Source: an uncultured Lachnospiraceae bacterium (GTDB taxonomy: Bacteria > Bacillota > Clostridia > Lachnospirales > Lachnospiraceae). From it: a stretch of 64,000 nucleotides of DNA. The notes under the pieces were generated by a model that worked only from the letters and a program-made list of their open reading frames with translations, ran no database searches and had not been told where the DNA came from. The position numbers and the translations under genes are program-made. Shown here in pieces: positions 35,037-42,186 of the stretch (position 1 is its first letter; the number at the start of each line of letters is the position of its first letter). The stretch is from the NCBI GenBank assembly GCA_946414885.1, contig CAMKQH010000007.1, positions 1 through 64,000 on the forward strand, given 5' to 3'.

Positions 35037-35560
35037 GCTTTCTTCTCCTCCTTGATGAACATGCTTTTTACGTGACCGTACAGGGCTTCCAGTTCAAACA
35101 CGATCATGGCAAAGCCGGCCACGGGAATGGGAAAATACATCCAGAATCTTGAGAGCTTTGGCATGCTGACGTAGGTTCCCTTGGCTCCTATTTTCACGGC
35201 ATAGTTCCACCCCACCACCAGCATCACCACGGCAAGACCCATAACGCACAAATCTGCCATAAGATCCAGAAATCTCAGCAGTTTTTTGGGAAGATAAGCA
35301 TCCAAGGCCGTCATGCGTATGTGTGCGCCGCGCCTGATCGCCAGGGCCGCTGAGAGCACTGCCATGTATGCCATCAGCGTAAGGACCACCTCCTCACTCC
35401 ATGCGGGATCCGGAATAAACGGCACGTACCTGCCCAGCACGCTCATGCCGGTGATTAGAATGTCTGCAATGAGAAGAAGCTTGCAGATCAAAAGCACGGC
35501 TTGATAGGTAACGTCATAAATGGGTTTCAGGCGGTCTATCTTTTGAAATATTGTTTTCAT
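35033..35560 (-). CDS. dctQ: TRAP transporter small permease
   Basis: A 175-residue protein with four hydrophobic segments and the DctQ-type signature around WSEEVVLTLMAYMAVLSAAL and IRRGAHIRM. It is the membrane partner of DctM. It lies 187 bases after the dctP gene, with structured RNA between them (35617-35718), which may set different expression levels for the binding protein and the permeases. Confidence 0.93.
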   Translation of the reverse strand: MKTIFQKIDRLKPIYDVTYQAVLLICKLLLIADILITGMSVLGRYVPFIPDPAWSEEVVLTLMAYMAVLSAALAIRRGAHIRMTALDAYLPKKLLRFLDLMADLCVMGLAVVMLVVGWNYAVKIGAKGTYVSMPKLSRFWMYFPIPVAGFAMIVFELEALYGHVKSMFIKEEKKA

Positions 35561-35616
35561 GCGTCCTCTTTTCTGCCGCCAAAGGGCAGCCTATATTTCT
35601 TTTCCAAACAATGCTT

Positions 35617-35718
35617 CAGGGAGCCGACGTGCCGTTTCCGGCTTCCTGCTCCCTGCGCATTTTAGGTATTTTGTGATGCCATCGGCTTTCAAAGTCGATG
35701 CCTTCTTTGAGCAGGCAC
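35617..35718 (-). promoter_or_regulatory. Intercistronic hairpins between dctP and dctQ
   Basis: Three hairpins can form. One pairs CAGGGAGC with GCTCCCTG (35617-35655), one pairs about 10 of 12 bases (35678-35702), and a short one follows (about 35700-35718). Their place after the binding-protein gene fits partial termination or mRNA stabilisation that yields more DctP than DctQM. Confidence 0.55.
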
Positions 35719-35747
35719 AAACGGCATTTTTACTTCAGGCCCTGACG

Positions 35748-36797
35748 TTATTTCATGTCAAGGATCTGCTGGTACAGCTTTTCCTGTCCCTTAATGTTTT
35801 CGTCAATGACCGATTTTACGGCATTCTGCCAAGGTGTCTTGTCCGTGACCTCGATGACGTGAACCCCGTCCTTCTTAAGCTGATCGAGAACCTCTTTTTC
35901 CTTCTCTTCGGAGATGGAGCGATTGTACTCAGAGGCCGCTTTTCCGGCTTCGATCAAAATCTTTTGCTGCTCTTCGGAAAGCTTGTTCCATGCCGCATCC
36001 GTGATGATGACCTGAATGGCTCCCAGAGTATGTCCGTCGAGGATCATATAGGGCGCAACCTCCGGAAAGGCATTGGATTTATAGTTTGCGATCGGCTGTT
36101 CCGCACCGTCCACCACCTTCGTCTGCAGTGCCGAATACAGCTCGCCAAAGCTTACCACTGTAGGGGATGCGCCAAGGCCCTGCACCAGGCCGTTCATGAT
36201 GGGATCGTTGGACACTCTCAGCTTCATTCCCTTGAAGGAATCGATGCCGGAAATCTCATTCACGGTAAAGAAATGCCGGAAACCCTCTTCTCCATAGAAC
36301 AAGCCTCTTACGCCGCTGCCATTTTCTGAAGGCTCCCTCAGGAATTCGCTTGCCAGATCAGAGGTCGCAAAATTCCAAAAATGATCGCGGCTCACAAAGG
36401 TGTAAGGCAGGGAAAGAAGCATGGATTTTTTCCCGCCATAGCTCGTCAGGGCAAATGCGGAAATACGGGAAATATCGATGGTTCCGCCCTCTCCAAGCAT
36501 GGTGTCGAGCACGTCGTTTTCTGATCCGAGCACTCCGCCTGCCTGAAGGTCGATCACGATCGAACCGTTGGATCTCTTTTCCACCTCTTCCTTAAACTTC
36601 TGGTCCGTCATGCCAACAATGGTGTCCAGCGGATTAACCTCCGCCATAACCAGCTTGACGGTCGCAGCTGAATTAGCTCCGCCGCCGGAGGCATCATTCT
36701 TTGCCGCAGATGCCTTCTCAGGCGCGGCTACGCCGCACGCTGCCATGGAAACTGTCATGATTGCCGCCATAATTACTGCCAAGACTTTCTTTCTCAT
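35748..36797 (-). CDS. dctP: TRAP transporter solute-binding lipoprotein
   Basis: A 349-residue binding protein with a lipobox (MAAC) and a short Ala/Gly/Ser linker. The family motif FKGMKLRVSNDPIMNGLVQ holds the ligand carboxylate-binding Arg. LQTKVVDGAEQPIANY is the second ligand segment. It is the first gene of the dctPQM operon and has the strongest promoter in that region. Homologues bind C4-dicarboxylates, sugar acids or other carboxylates; the substrate is not readable. Confidence 0.94.
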   Translation of the reverse strand: MRKKVLAVIMAAIMTVSMAACGVAAPEKASAAKNDASGGGANSAATVKLVMAEVNPLDTIVGMTDQKFKEEVEKRSNGSIVIDLQAGGVLGSENDVLDTMLGEGGTIDISRISAFALTSYGGKKSMLLSLPYTFVSRDHFWNFATSDLASEFLREPSENGSGVRGLFYGEEGFRHFFTVNEISGIDSFKGMKLRVSNDPIMNGLVQGLGASPTVVSFGELYSALQTKVVDGAEQPIANYKSNAFPEVAPYMILDGHTLGAIQVIITDAAWNKLSEEQQKILIEAGKAASEYNRSISEEKEKEVLDQLKKDGVHVIEVTDKTPWQNAVKSVIDENIKGQEKLYQQILDMK

Positions 36798-36846
36798 TTA
36801 CGTAACCTCCCTTTTTTCGATCGGGGCTTTCTCTCCCCACGTTTTT

Positions 36847-36909
36847 ATTATAAAAGCTTCGATTTTCGGGAAATAGCGTAAATTTTTAACAATCCAGTGA
36901 AATTTTTAA
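36847..36909 (-). promoter_or_regulatory. dctP promoter with direct-repeat activator site
   Basis: On the minus strand a perfect TATAAT (36847-36852) lacks a good -35 at 17 bases. Just upstream are two copies of TTAAAAATTT (36880-36889 and 36900-36909), exactly 20 bases apart, about two helical turns. This is the geometry expected for a dimer or two AraC-type subunits acting as a class II activator, probably the regulator at 29699-30508. Confidence 0.65.
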
Positions 36910-36931
36910 GATATGGACTGCCTATCGCGAC

Positions 36932-38104
36932 CTACCTTCCCCGCAGGCGGTTATAATAAGCGGTCTGCACTTCGTAAACGGAGGATTTTTCAAATTCGGT
37001 TTGTTGTTTGCCCCTGATATCGAAAACGGCAAACTCACCCGCCTGATTCTTAACAACGTAGAACTGATGCTCCGTATCCGAACCGAACGTTGTGATCTTT
37101 TTGTAGACGGGCTCAATGACAACATGTAAGTTTTCATCAAGCACCCCGCAGAATATATCTTTTTCATCCCATACGGAGAATTGTAATTGACGCGCATAGG
37201 TTTGCGTGAAGCTGCTCATGGAATCTGAAATCCAACCCTCCATCTCGCCGGACAGGGCATTTCCCTTGGCATCGACCAGCTTCATCTTGGAATCTGCCAG
37301 CCCGGCGGAACCGTTCCCCTGCATCGTAACGAGGAAACAATTTTCAGAGACGTAATAAATTGTCCGGTACTCCGGTTGCAGGATAAAATGATACTGCTCG
37401 TCCAAAAGCGCAGTTCCCTGATCTCCGATCGCTTTGTAATAGATGCGCAGCGAATCCGCCCCTGCATGATCATACACATAAATCGGGTACCTCGTGATGA
37501 GGTTGTACGCAATGGGAACAATGACGGTGAGTTTTTCATCCACAATACCGTACCGGCTCATCACGCGGATCATGCCGCCGTCATAAGGAGCATACTCACG
37601 ATTTTCTACCATCAGCTGATCAAAAGCACGATCCAGCTTGAGAATACATCCGCAGTAACTGACGTCTGGCTCGCACCCCATATTTTCATACTCTTTGATC
37701 TCCTTCGAGACTGAAATGCACAGCTTCCTGCCTTGTACTACTTTCTTAACGTCGTCCACCTTTTTCAGAAAGGCGCCGTAATCCTCGTACACGTACAGAA
37801 ATACAAGGTATGTTTCTCCATCTTTCTCCAAAACAAAATACTTGTCATTCTCAAGAAGAAGCAGATCAAAGTAAGCATCAAAAGCTCCCGCGTCGTTGCA
37901 CTCGCTGTATTTGAGAAAATCCTTTGTAAGCGTCATATACTGCGATACGTCAGCAAAGCACTTTGCATCTGCCAGCGCCGCGTTCTCAATCTTTCGTTCG
38001 TTTTCAATCTTTTGCCCGTTCTCAACCCTTTTGGTCTCGATTCTTTTCGCATTCATCGGAACCGCCACAAGTATTGCCAATAACGTTATCAGAAATCGAT
38101 ACAT
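36932..38104 (-). CDS. Secreted WG-repeat-like protein
   Basis: A 390-residue protein with an N-terminal signal-like helix (about 3-17). The C-terminal 200 residues contain several WG-repeat-like units, each a Gly-x-Asp turn followed by an I-x-P-x-Y segment: YGIVDEKLTVIVPIAYN, LLDEQYHFILQPEYRTI and GVLDENLHVVIEPVYKKI. Function of such repeats is unknown. The ATG follows directly on a terminator-like hairpin and six T (38105-38161), so its ribosome site (GGCGGG) is inside the stem. A decayed relative of this gene and its leader is at 40660-40815. Confidence 0.65.
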   Translation of the reverse strand: MYRFLITLLAILVAVPMNAKRIETKRVENGQKIENERKIENAALADAKCFADVSQYMTLTKDFLKYSECNDAGAFDAYFDLLLLENDKYFVLEKDGETYLVFLYVYEDYGAFLKKVDDVKKVVQGRKLCISVSKEIKEYENMGCEPDVSYCGCILKLDRAFDQLMVENREYAPYDGGMIRVMSRYGIVDEKLTVIVPIAYNLITRYPIYVYDHAGADSLRIYYKAIGDQGTALLDEQYHFILQPEYRTIYYVSENCFLVTMQGNGSAGLADSKMKLVDAKGNALSGEMEGWISDSMSSFTQTYARQLQFSVWDEKDIFCGVLDENLHVVIEPVYKKITTFGSDTEHQFYVVKNQAGEFAVFDIRGKQQTEFEKSSVYEVQTAYYNRLRGR

Positions 38105-38161
38105 AAAAAATCCCGCCTTTCTTCGTAAGTCCTATTCCATAAGACGACGAAAAAGACGGGA
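38105..38161 (-). promoter_or_regulatory. Terminator-like leader hairpin abutting the start codon
   Basis: On the minus strand the stem (38147-38161 with 38111-38126) is followed by T6 and then immediately by the ATG of the WG-like gene. The 3' arm contains GGCGGG, the only ribosome-site candidate. The element can act as an attenuator, as a translation lock, or as a terminator for an upstream transcript. About 50 bases of it recur at 40764-40814. Confidence 0.6.
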
Positions 38162-38244
38162 TGTTCTTGTGAAAAGTATCAAATTCGCCTATGGCAGGAA
38201 GTAATTCCACAAATCAGGACATTCCCCGGGGGACTGCCCTACAA

Positions 38245-38289
38245 TAAAAAGGAGCCTAAAGAGGCAAAGTTGTGTCTCTTTAGGCTCTT
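38245..38289 (-). terminator. Intrinsic terminator after the Cys-pair membrane protein gene
   Basis: The stem AAGAGCCTAAAGAG pairs with its near-complement (38251-38265 and 38275-38289) around a short loop. It is followed on the minus strand by TTTTT. It ends the operon 39382-40524 / 38361-39338. Confidence 0.88.
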
Positions 38290-38360
38290 AGTGACAGGGA
38301 AGAAGGGCTGTATGAAGTTCTTTTTAGTGCGTGTCATAGAAACAAGCGATTTCCCATCGA

Positions 38361-39338
38361 TTAATAGTCATTATGCGTTTTCTCGTTTGAATAAGTACCG
38401 ACAGACTTCAGTTTTTTGCCTGTAAAGTCATCATTCACGCTCACGTGCACTTCCTCATAGACTTGCAGGCAATAAGGACAACGAACCGACGCCCTGATGC
38501 GGTCGTGCCTTACGTTCTCATAGGTACGAACCTCTCCATAAACATGATCCGTCGTAGTCGAGCTCAGAAGCTGTCCTCCCTGAAAGACTCTCTTCGTCGT
38601 CTTATACTTTCCTTCCGGGACAGATACGCTTGCATCAGCGTAAAACGTTTCCGACACCTTGAACTCCTGATTCATCATGCTTGAGATCACGTGGCAAGTA
38701 TAGCACCGAATGACGCTCCCATTCACCTTTAGGCAGGCAAACAGATTGACTATCGCAATAATCCCCGCCGTGATCCCCAGATCAACGGAAAGGGGCATTT
38801 CATGCCAATTCTTTTTCAGGACCAGAGATGCAACGAAATGCGCAGCCGTCAAAAACAACGCAAAAAACAGAGTTGAGAAAAACACGCTTCCCTTACGTAC
38901 GTCTGCATTGGGAAAGCTTTGCTTTGGAAGAGGGAACGCCTCCTTTTTCTTTACGCGTTTCGCCTTGATGAAGGTGACTCTAAGCCAAAATATCACTGCC
39001 GTGAGCGCCGCAAAGGCAACCGTGGCAAGGATCGTCCTTAGCTCGATAAACGTACGCAAAAAATCGGTCGTCGAATCGGGGTTTAATATTCTTATGGAAA
39101 AATACTTGTACTTTCCATTTGCCTGATTCCAGAAAAAGATGCCTGCAGCGCCCCAAAAGCAAAGCACGTCAAGAATCCTTGGAAGTAAAAGAACCAAAGC
39201 GCACTTAGCCGGAAAAACCTTTGGATTATCTGCGTTCGGCCCATCATACTTATGATTAACCTGCGTCAGGAGCGTATGTCCCAGGACCTCGGGATTGTCT
39301 ATTTCATTCGCGATATTATTTTCTGTTTGATTATCCAT
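38361..39338 (-). CDS. Four-helix membrane protein with paired cysteines
   Basis: A 325-residue protein with four hydrophobic segments (about 45-70, 95-115, 150-172 and 185-205), then a soluble C-terminal domain of about 115 residues. It has a Cys pair CYTCH after the last helix and a second pair CPYC near the end, which together could form a zinc ribbon. I do not recognise the family. GGAGG precedes the ATG. It is the second gene of an operon with the GNAT-like gene 43 bases upstream. Confidence 0.6.
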   Translation of the reverse strand: MDNQTENNIANEIDNPEVLGHTLLTQVNHKYDGPNADNPKVFPAKCALVLLLPRILDVLCFWGAAGIFFWNQANGKYKYFSIRILNPDSTTDFLRTFIELRTILATVAFAALTAVIFWLRVTFIKAKRVKKKEAFPLPKQSFPNADVRKGSVFFSTLFFALFLTAAHFVASLVLKKNWHEMPLSVDLGITAGIIAIVNLFACLKVNGSVIRCYTCHVISSMMNQEFKVSETFYADASVSVPEGKYKTTKRVFQGGQLLSSTTTDHVYGEVRTYENVRHDRIRASVRCPYCLQVYEEVHVSVNDDFTGKKLKSVGTYSNEKTHNDY

Positions 39339-39381
39339 GTTTCATCCTCCGAAAGCTTTCCTTCTCACGTAGCCCTTCCTC

Positions 39382-40524
39382 TTATGCATTCTCTAGGAGA
39401 TAGAACATTCTCGCGTACGCCTTTTCCATGCGGAAGCCCAGCTTTTGTGCGCAATAGATCGCGTCATAATTGTTCGCCGGGATAAGGCAGGTGAATACGT
39501 TCCTTCCCGCTTTATGTTCTCTCTCGATCATGTACAGCAAAAGATCATGCGCGAAATATTTGCGCCGCTCGTCCTCCGCCGTAAACAAGTTCGAAATCTC
39601 GACCGTTTCCTCGGGGCAGGTCACAAACGAGCAGACAGTTTTTTCATGGCGCTTTGCAACATAGAGGCTCCCGCCGCGACTGATCTTGTCTACAATGCTC
39701 TCTTTGAATCCATCTTTCTCATAGAACTCAATATTGTCCGGCAAAGACTTCTCTTTCGTACGCGTCCCTTTCACAAGGGAAACGCAAAAGCCACTCTCTT
39801 TGCAGTATTTTGTGCGCTGAATCGGTCTCATCTCGTCATAATCCAGCCGCATTTTGTACCATACGCCGTCGAAAGCATAGCCCAAGTCATACGCGCTATC
39901 AAGCAGTTCCACGTTCGCCATATCGATGGATAAGTCTGATTCGCCGAGCTGTCCTTTCTTGTCGACAAGCTGTTTCATTTTATAATGCCAAGTAAAGAGC
40001 TGGCGTCTGAAATCGTCCACGCCGCAGTCTTCTTTCAGACGTAGTTCATACTTGTTTCTGGGGCCCTTTTCCCCCATGATGATGCCTTCATAAGTCACGT
40101 AGGCATTCTTCTCGTTTAATACGACATAGGAGCCATCGCATTTGATTTTCTTGCGCGCAGAAGGTTTTGGGATGACGGGCGCTTCCGTTTCCTTTTTTGC
40201 AGGTTTTCCCTTATCCTTCAAATACTTCTTTGCCTTTTCCCCTTCGTCCCAGAGTGCCTCTGGCGCACTGATGCATTCGCCGTTTACGCATCCATCTTTC
40301 GTCTCATATACCGGCGCGATTAGGATTTCATTCAGCTGCCCTTCCTTGGAAAAAATAAACTGTACCTCACCAGACACGTAGGAATCATCCTTTTTCCCAT
40401 CGTCGTTTACGGGTACTTCCTTTGTGTTCTTGAAGATCTTTGCAAGGTCTTCCTTGGAAATCTCCGCATACACTTCATCGTGATCACTTAACTCCGTCAT
40501 TACTTCCGTAAACTCTAATTTCAC
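39382..40524 (-). CDS. Protein with C-terminal GNAT-like acetyltransferase domain
   Basis: A 380-residue protein. The first 120 residues are charged with a Lys/Glu/Pro-rich linker at about 90-120. The middle part is of unknown fold. The last 150 residues look like a GNAT domain: VEISNLFTAEDERRKYFAHD corresponds to the acetyl-CoA loop region, and AIYCAQKLGFRMEKAYARMF to the typical C-terminal helix-strand. The substrate is unknown. The start is GTG at 40524 with GGGGGAAATAGAGG upstream. A strong promoter lies at 40613-40641. Confidence 0.6.
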   Translation of the reverse strand: MKLEFTEVMTELSDHDEVYAEISKEDLAKIFKNTKEVPVNDDGKKDDSYVSGEVQFIFSKEGQLNEILIAPVYETKDGCVNGECISAPEALWDEGEKAKKYLKDKGKPAKKETEAPVIPKPSARKKIKCDGSYVVLNEKNAYVTYEGIIMGEKGPRNKYELRLKEDCGVDDFRRQLFTWHYKMKQLVDKKGQLGESDLSIDMANVELLDSAYDLGYAFDGVWYKMRLDYDEMRPIQRTKYCKESGFCVSLVKGTRTKEKSLPDNIEFYEKDGFKESIVDKISRGGSLYVAKRHEKTVCSFVTCPEETVEISNLFTAEDERRKYFAHDLLLYMIEREHKAGRNVFTCLIPANNYDAIYCAQKLGFRMEKAYARMFYLLENA

Positions 40525-40612
40525 CCTCTATTTCCCCCGATTTTATCATGAATCACATTGCCATTGCTCCCGCACTCGTAACGTAATTCTCCATTTCGAA
40601 TGACACGATTCC

Positions 40613-40641
40613 ATTATATCATTACTCTGCTTGCAGTGAAA
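40613..40641 (-). promoter_or_regulatory. Sigma-A promoter of the GNAT-like gene
   Basis: On the minus strand TTTCAC (40636-40641) and TATAAT (40613-40618) are 17 bases apart, about 90 bases before the GTG start. The leader between them has no other clear element. Confidence 0.7.
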
Positions 40642-40659
40642 TAGTTTTTACGAAACTTA

Positions 40660-40815
40660 TCCCAGCCAGGCTGCAACTCACCCGCCTGCTTCCCGGCAAC
40701 GCAGAACTAATCTATCACGTTTGTCATACTCCCGGATTTCCTTCGAGAACGATAAGCACAAAATCCCGCCTTTCTTAGTTCGTCCTATTCTCTAAGACAA
40801 CAAAAAAGGCGGGAG
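40660..40815 (-). pseudogene. Decayed, internally deleted copy of the WG-like gene and its leader
   Basis: Three blocks match the gene at 36932-38104 in the same order. Positions 40673-40711 match 37029-37068, 40722-40760 match 37684-37721, and 40764-40814 match the leader hairpin 38111-38161. In between, several hundred bases are missing. The start codon has become GTG and the frame closes after about a dozen codons. It is thus a remnant of a duplicated gene. Identity judged by eye is roughly three quarters or better within blocks. Confidence 0.75.
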
Positions 40816-40847
40816 AGATTCCGCAGCGTCACATAAAGGACAAAGGA

Positions 40848-40931
40848 TCATAACATTCCAAAAGAAATAATGGCACATACTAATAATTTATTTTTGATCT
40901 GTAACCTTTTCCCGAAAGCTTTCTTTTCCAT
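40848..40931 (-). CDS. Small peptide gene (27 residues)
   Basis: An ATG at 40931 follows a perfect GGAGGA (40938-40943) at 6 bases. It reads 27 codons to TGA. The peptide has a basic N-terminal half (MEKKAFGKRLQIKNK) and a hydrophobic end (LLVCAIISFGML) with one Cys. This resembles a small membrane peptide, a signal-peptide-like leader or a prepeptide. No processing or modification gene adjoins it. It lies just upstream of the decayed WG-like copy, so it could also be left over from a lost operon. Confidence 0.5.
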   Translation of the reverse strand: MEKKAFGKRLQIKNKLLVCAIISFGML

Positions 40932-40998
40932 GGTTAATCCTCCTTCGCCATTCATTACTCTATGACTTGCATAAAAACATTAACAATAATCCATCTAT

Positions 40999-41051
40999 AT
41001 GCGACATTTATTTTTATTAACCCCCATATAATTTTGTCATTTATGTCGCAT
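40999..41051. promoter_or_regulatory. Inverted repeat upstream of the small peptide gene
   Basis: ATGCGACAT (40999-41007) and ATGTCGCAT (41043-41051) are perfect inverted copies separated by 35 bases of AT-rich sequence. The gap could hold a promoter, with the arms as operator halves or a stem. The rest of 40932-41070 has no gene. Confidence 0.45.
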
Positions 41052-41070
41052 CAGTTGGGTCATAGAATGC

Positions 41071-41112
41071 AAAAAAATCCCGCGAGCCCTTATTTTATAA
41101 GGGTTCGCGGGA
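41071..41112 (-). terminator. Intrinsic terminator of guaA
   Basis: A 15-bp stem beginning TCCCGCG (41078-41092 with 41098-41112) has a small loop and is followed on the minus strand by seven T. It is 8 bases past the stop codon of the GMP synthase gene. Confidence 0.93.
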
Positions 41113-41120
41113 AGTTGGCA

Positions 41121-42101
41121 CTATTCCCACTCGATGGTTCCGGTGGGCTTGGGAGTCAGATCATACAGAACTCTGTTGATGCCAGGCACTTCGCTGGTGA
41201 TGCGGCTTACGATCTTGCCGAGGAGGGCGTAGGGAATCTCCTCGATGGTGGCGGTCATGGCGTCCTTCGTGTTGACGGCGCGGATGATGCAGGGCCACTC
41301 GAAGCTGCGGAGGCCATTCTTTACGCCAACGGATTTATAATCGGGAACGATGGTGAAGTACTGCCATACCTTGCCTTCTAAGCCAGCTTTTGCAAACTCC
41401 TCGCGAAGGATGGCGTCGGACTCGCGAAGGGCGGTAAGACGGTCTCTGGTAATGGCACCAGTGCAGCGAACGCCAAGTCCGGGGCCGGGGAAGGGTTGAC
41501 GCTCAACCATGCCTACGGGAAGTCCAAGGGCACGGCCGATCACGCGAACCTCATCCTTGAATAGGAGCTTAATGGGCTCTACGAGACCTTCAAAGTGAAT
41601 GTCCTCAGGAAGTCCGCCCACGTTGTGATGTGCCTTAACGGGACCGGATTCAAGAATGTCGGGATAGATGGTTCCCTGTGCAAGGAAATCTACGTCGTCA
41701 AGCTTGCGGGCCTCTTCCTCAAATACGCGGATGAATTCCTCGCCAATGATCTTACGCTTCTTCTCAGGCTCAGCAACGCCTGCGAGCTTGTCCAGGAAGC
41801 GATCCGTTGCATCAATGTAGATCAGGTTTGCGTCCATCTGATTCTTAAATACTTCGATAACCTGCTCAGGCTCACCCTTGCGAAGCAAACCGTGATTTAC
41901 GTGTACGCAAACCAGGTTCTTGCCAATGGCTTTGATGAGGAGCGCTGCCACAACGGAGGAGTCAACGCCTCCGGAAAGGGCCAGGAGCACCTTCTTGTCA
42001 CCAACCTGTTTTTTCACTGCTTCTACCTGCTCAGCGATAAAAGCGTTTGCCTGTTCGGGCGTGGTAATTCTTTCCATTGATTCCGGTCTTACGTCTGCCA
42101 T
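41121..42101 (-). CDS. guaA: GMP synthase ATP-pyrophosphatase subunit (no amidotransferase domain)
   Basis: A 326-residue protein covering only the ATP-PPase and dimerisation domains of GuaA. The PP-loop is LALSGGVDSS (about residues 41-49). FPGPGLGVRC and the ending TPKPTGTIEWE are hallmarks of the GMP synthase C-terminus. It adenylates XMP and aminates it to GMP. The usual N-terminal glutamine amidotransferase domain of about 190 residues is absent; the ATG has AAGGAGG and its own promoter, so this is a genuine start. It must use free ammonia or a separate amidotransferase subunit, as archaeal enzymes do. No such partner is in the window. Confidence 0.92.
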   Translation of the reverse strand: MADVRPESMERITTPEQANAFIAEQVEAVKKQVGDKKVLLALSGGVDSSVVAALLIKAIGKNLVCVHVNHGLLRKGEPEQVIEVFKNQMDANLIYIDATDRFLDKLAGVAEPEKKRKIIGEEFIRVFEEEARKLDDVDFLAQGTIYPDILESGPVKAHHNVGGLPEDIHFEGLVEPIKLLFKDEVRVIGRALGLPVGMVERQPFPGPGLGVRCTGAITRDRLTALRESDAILREEFAKAGLEGKVWQYFTIVPDYKSVGVKNGLRSFEWPCIIRAVNTKDAMTATIEEIPYALLGKIVSRITSEVPGINRVLYDLTPKPTGTIEWE

Positions 42102-42157
42102 GTCATCCTCCTTAAATTGTTTTTATTCTTGTATTACTAATTTCAATCCCTATTGGT

Positions 42158-42186
42158 AGTATAGCATGTGGACTCAAAATCCGCAA
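42158..42186 (-). promoter_or_regulatory. Sigma-A promoter of guaA
   Basis: On the minus strand TTGCGG (42181-42186) and TATACT (42158-42163) are 17 bases apart. The -35 touches the stop codon of the LtaS-GDPD gene. Confidence 0.75.
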
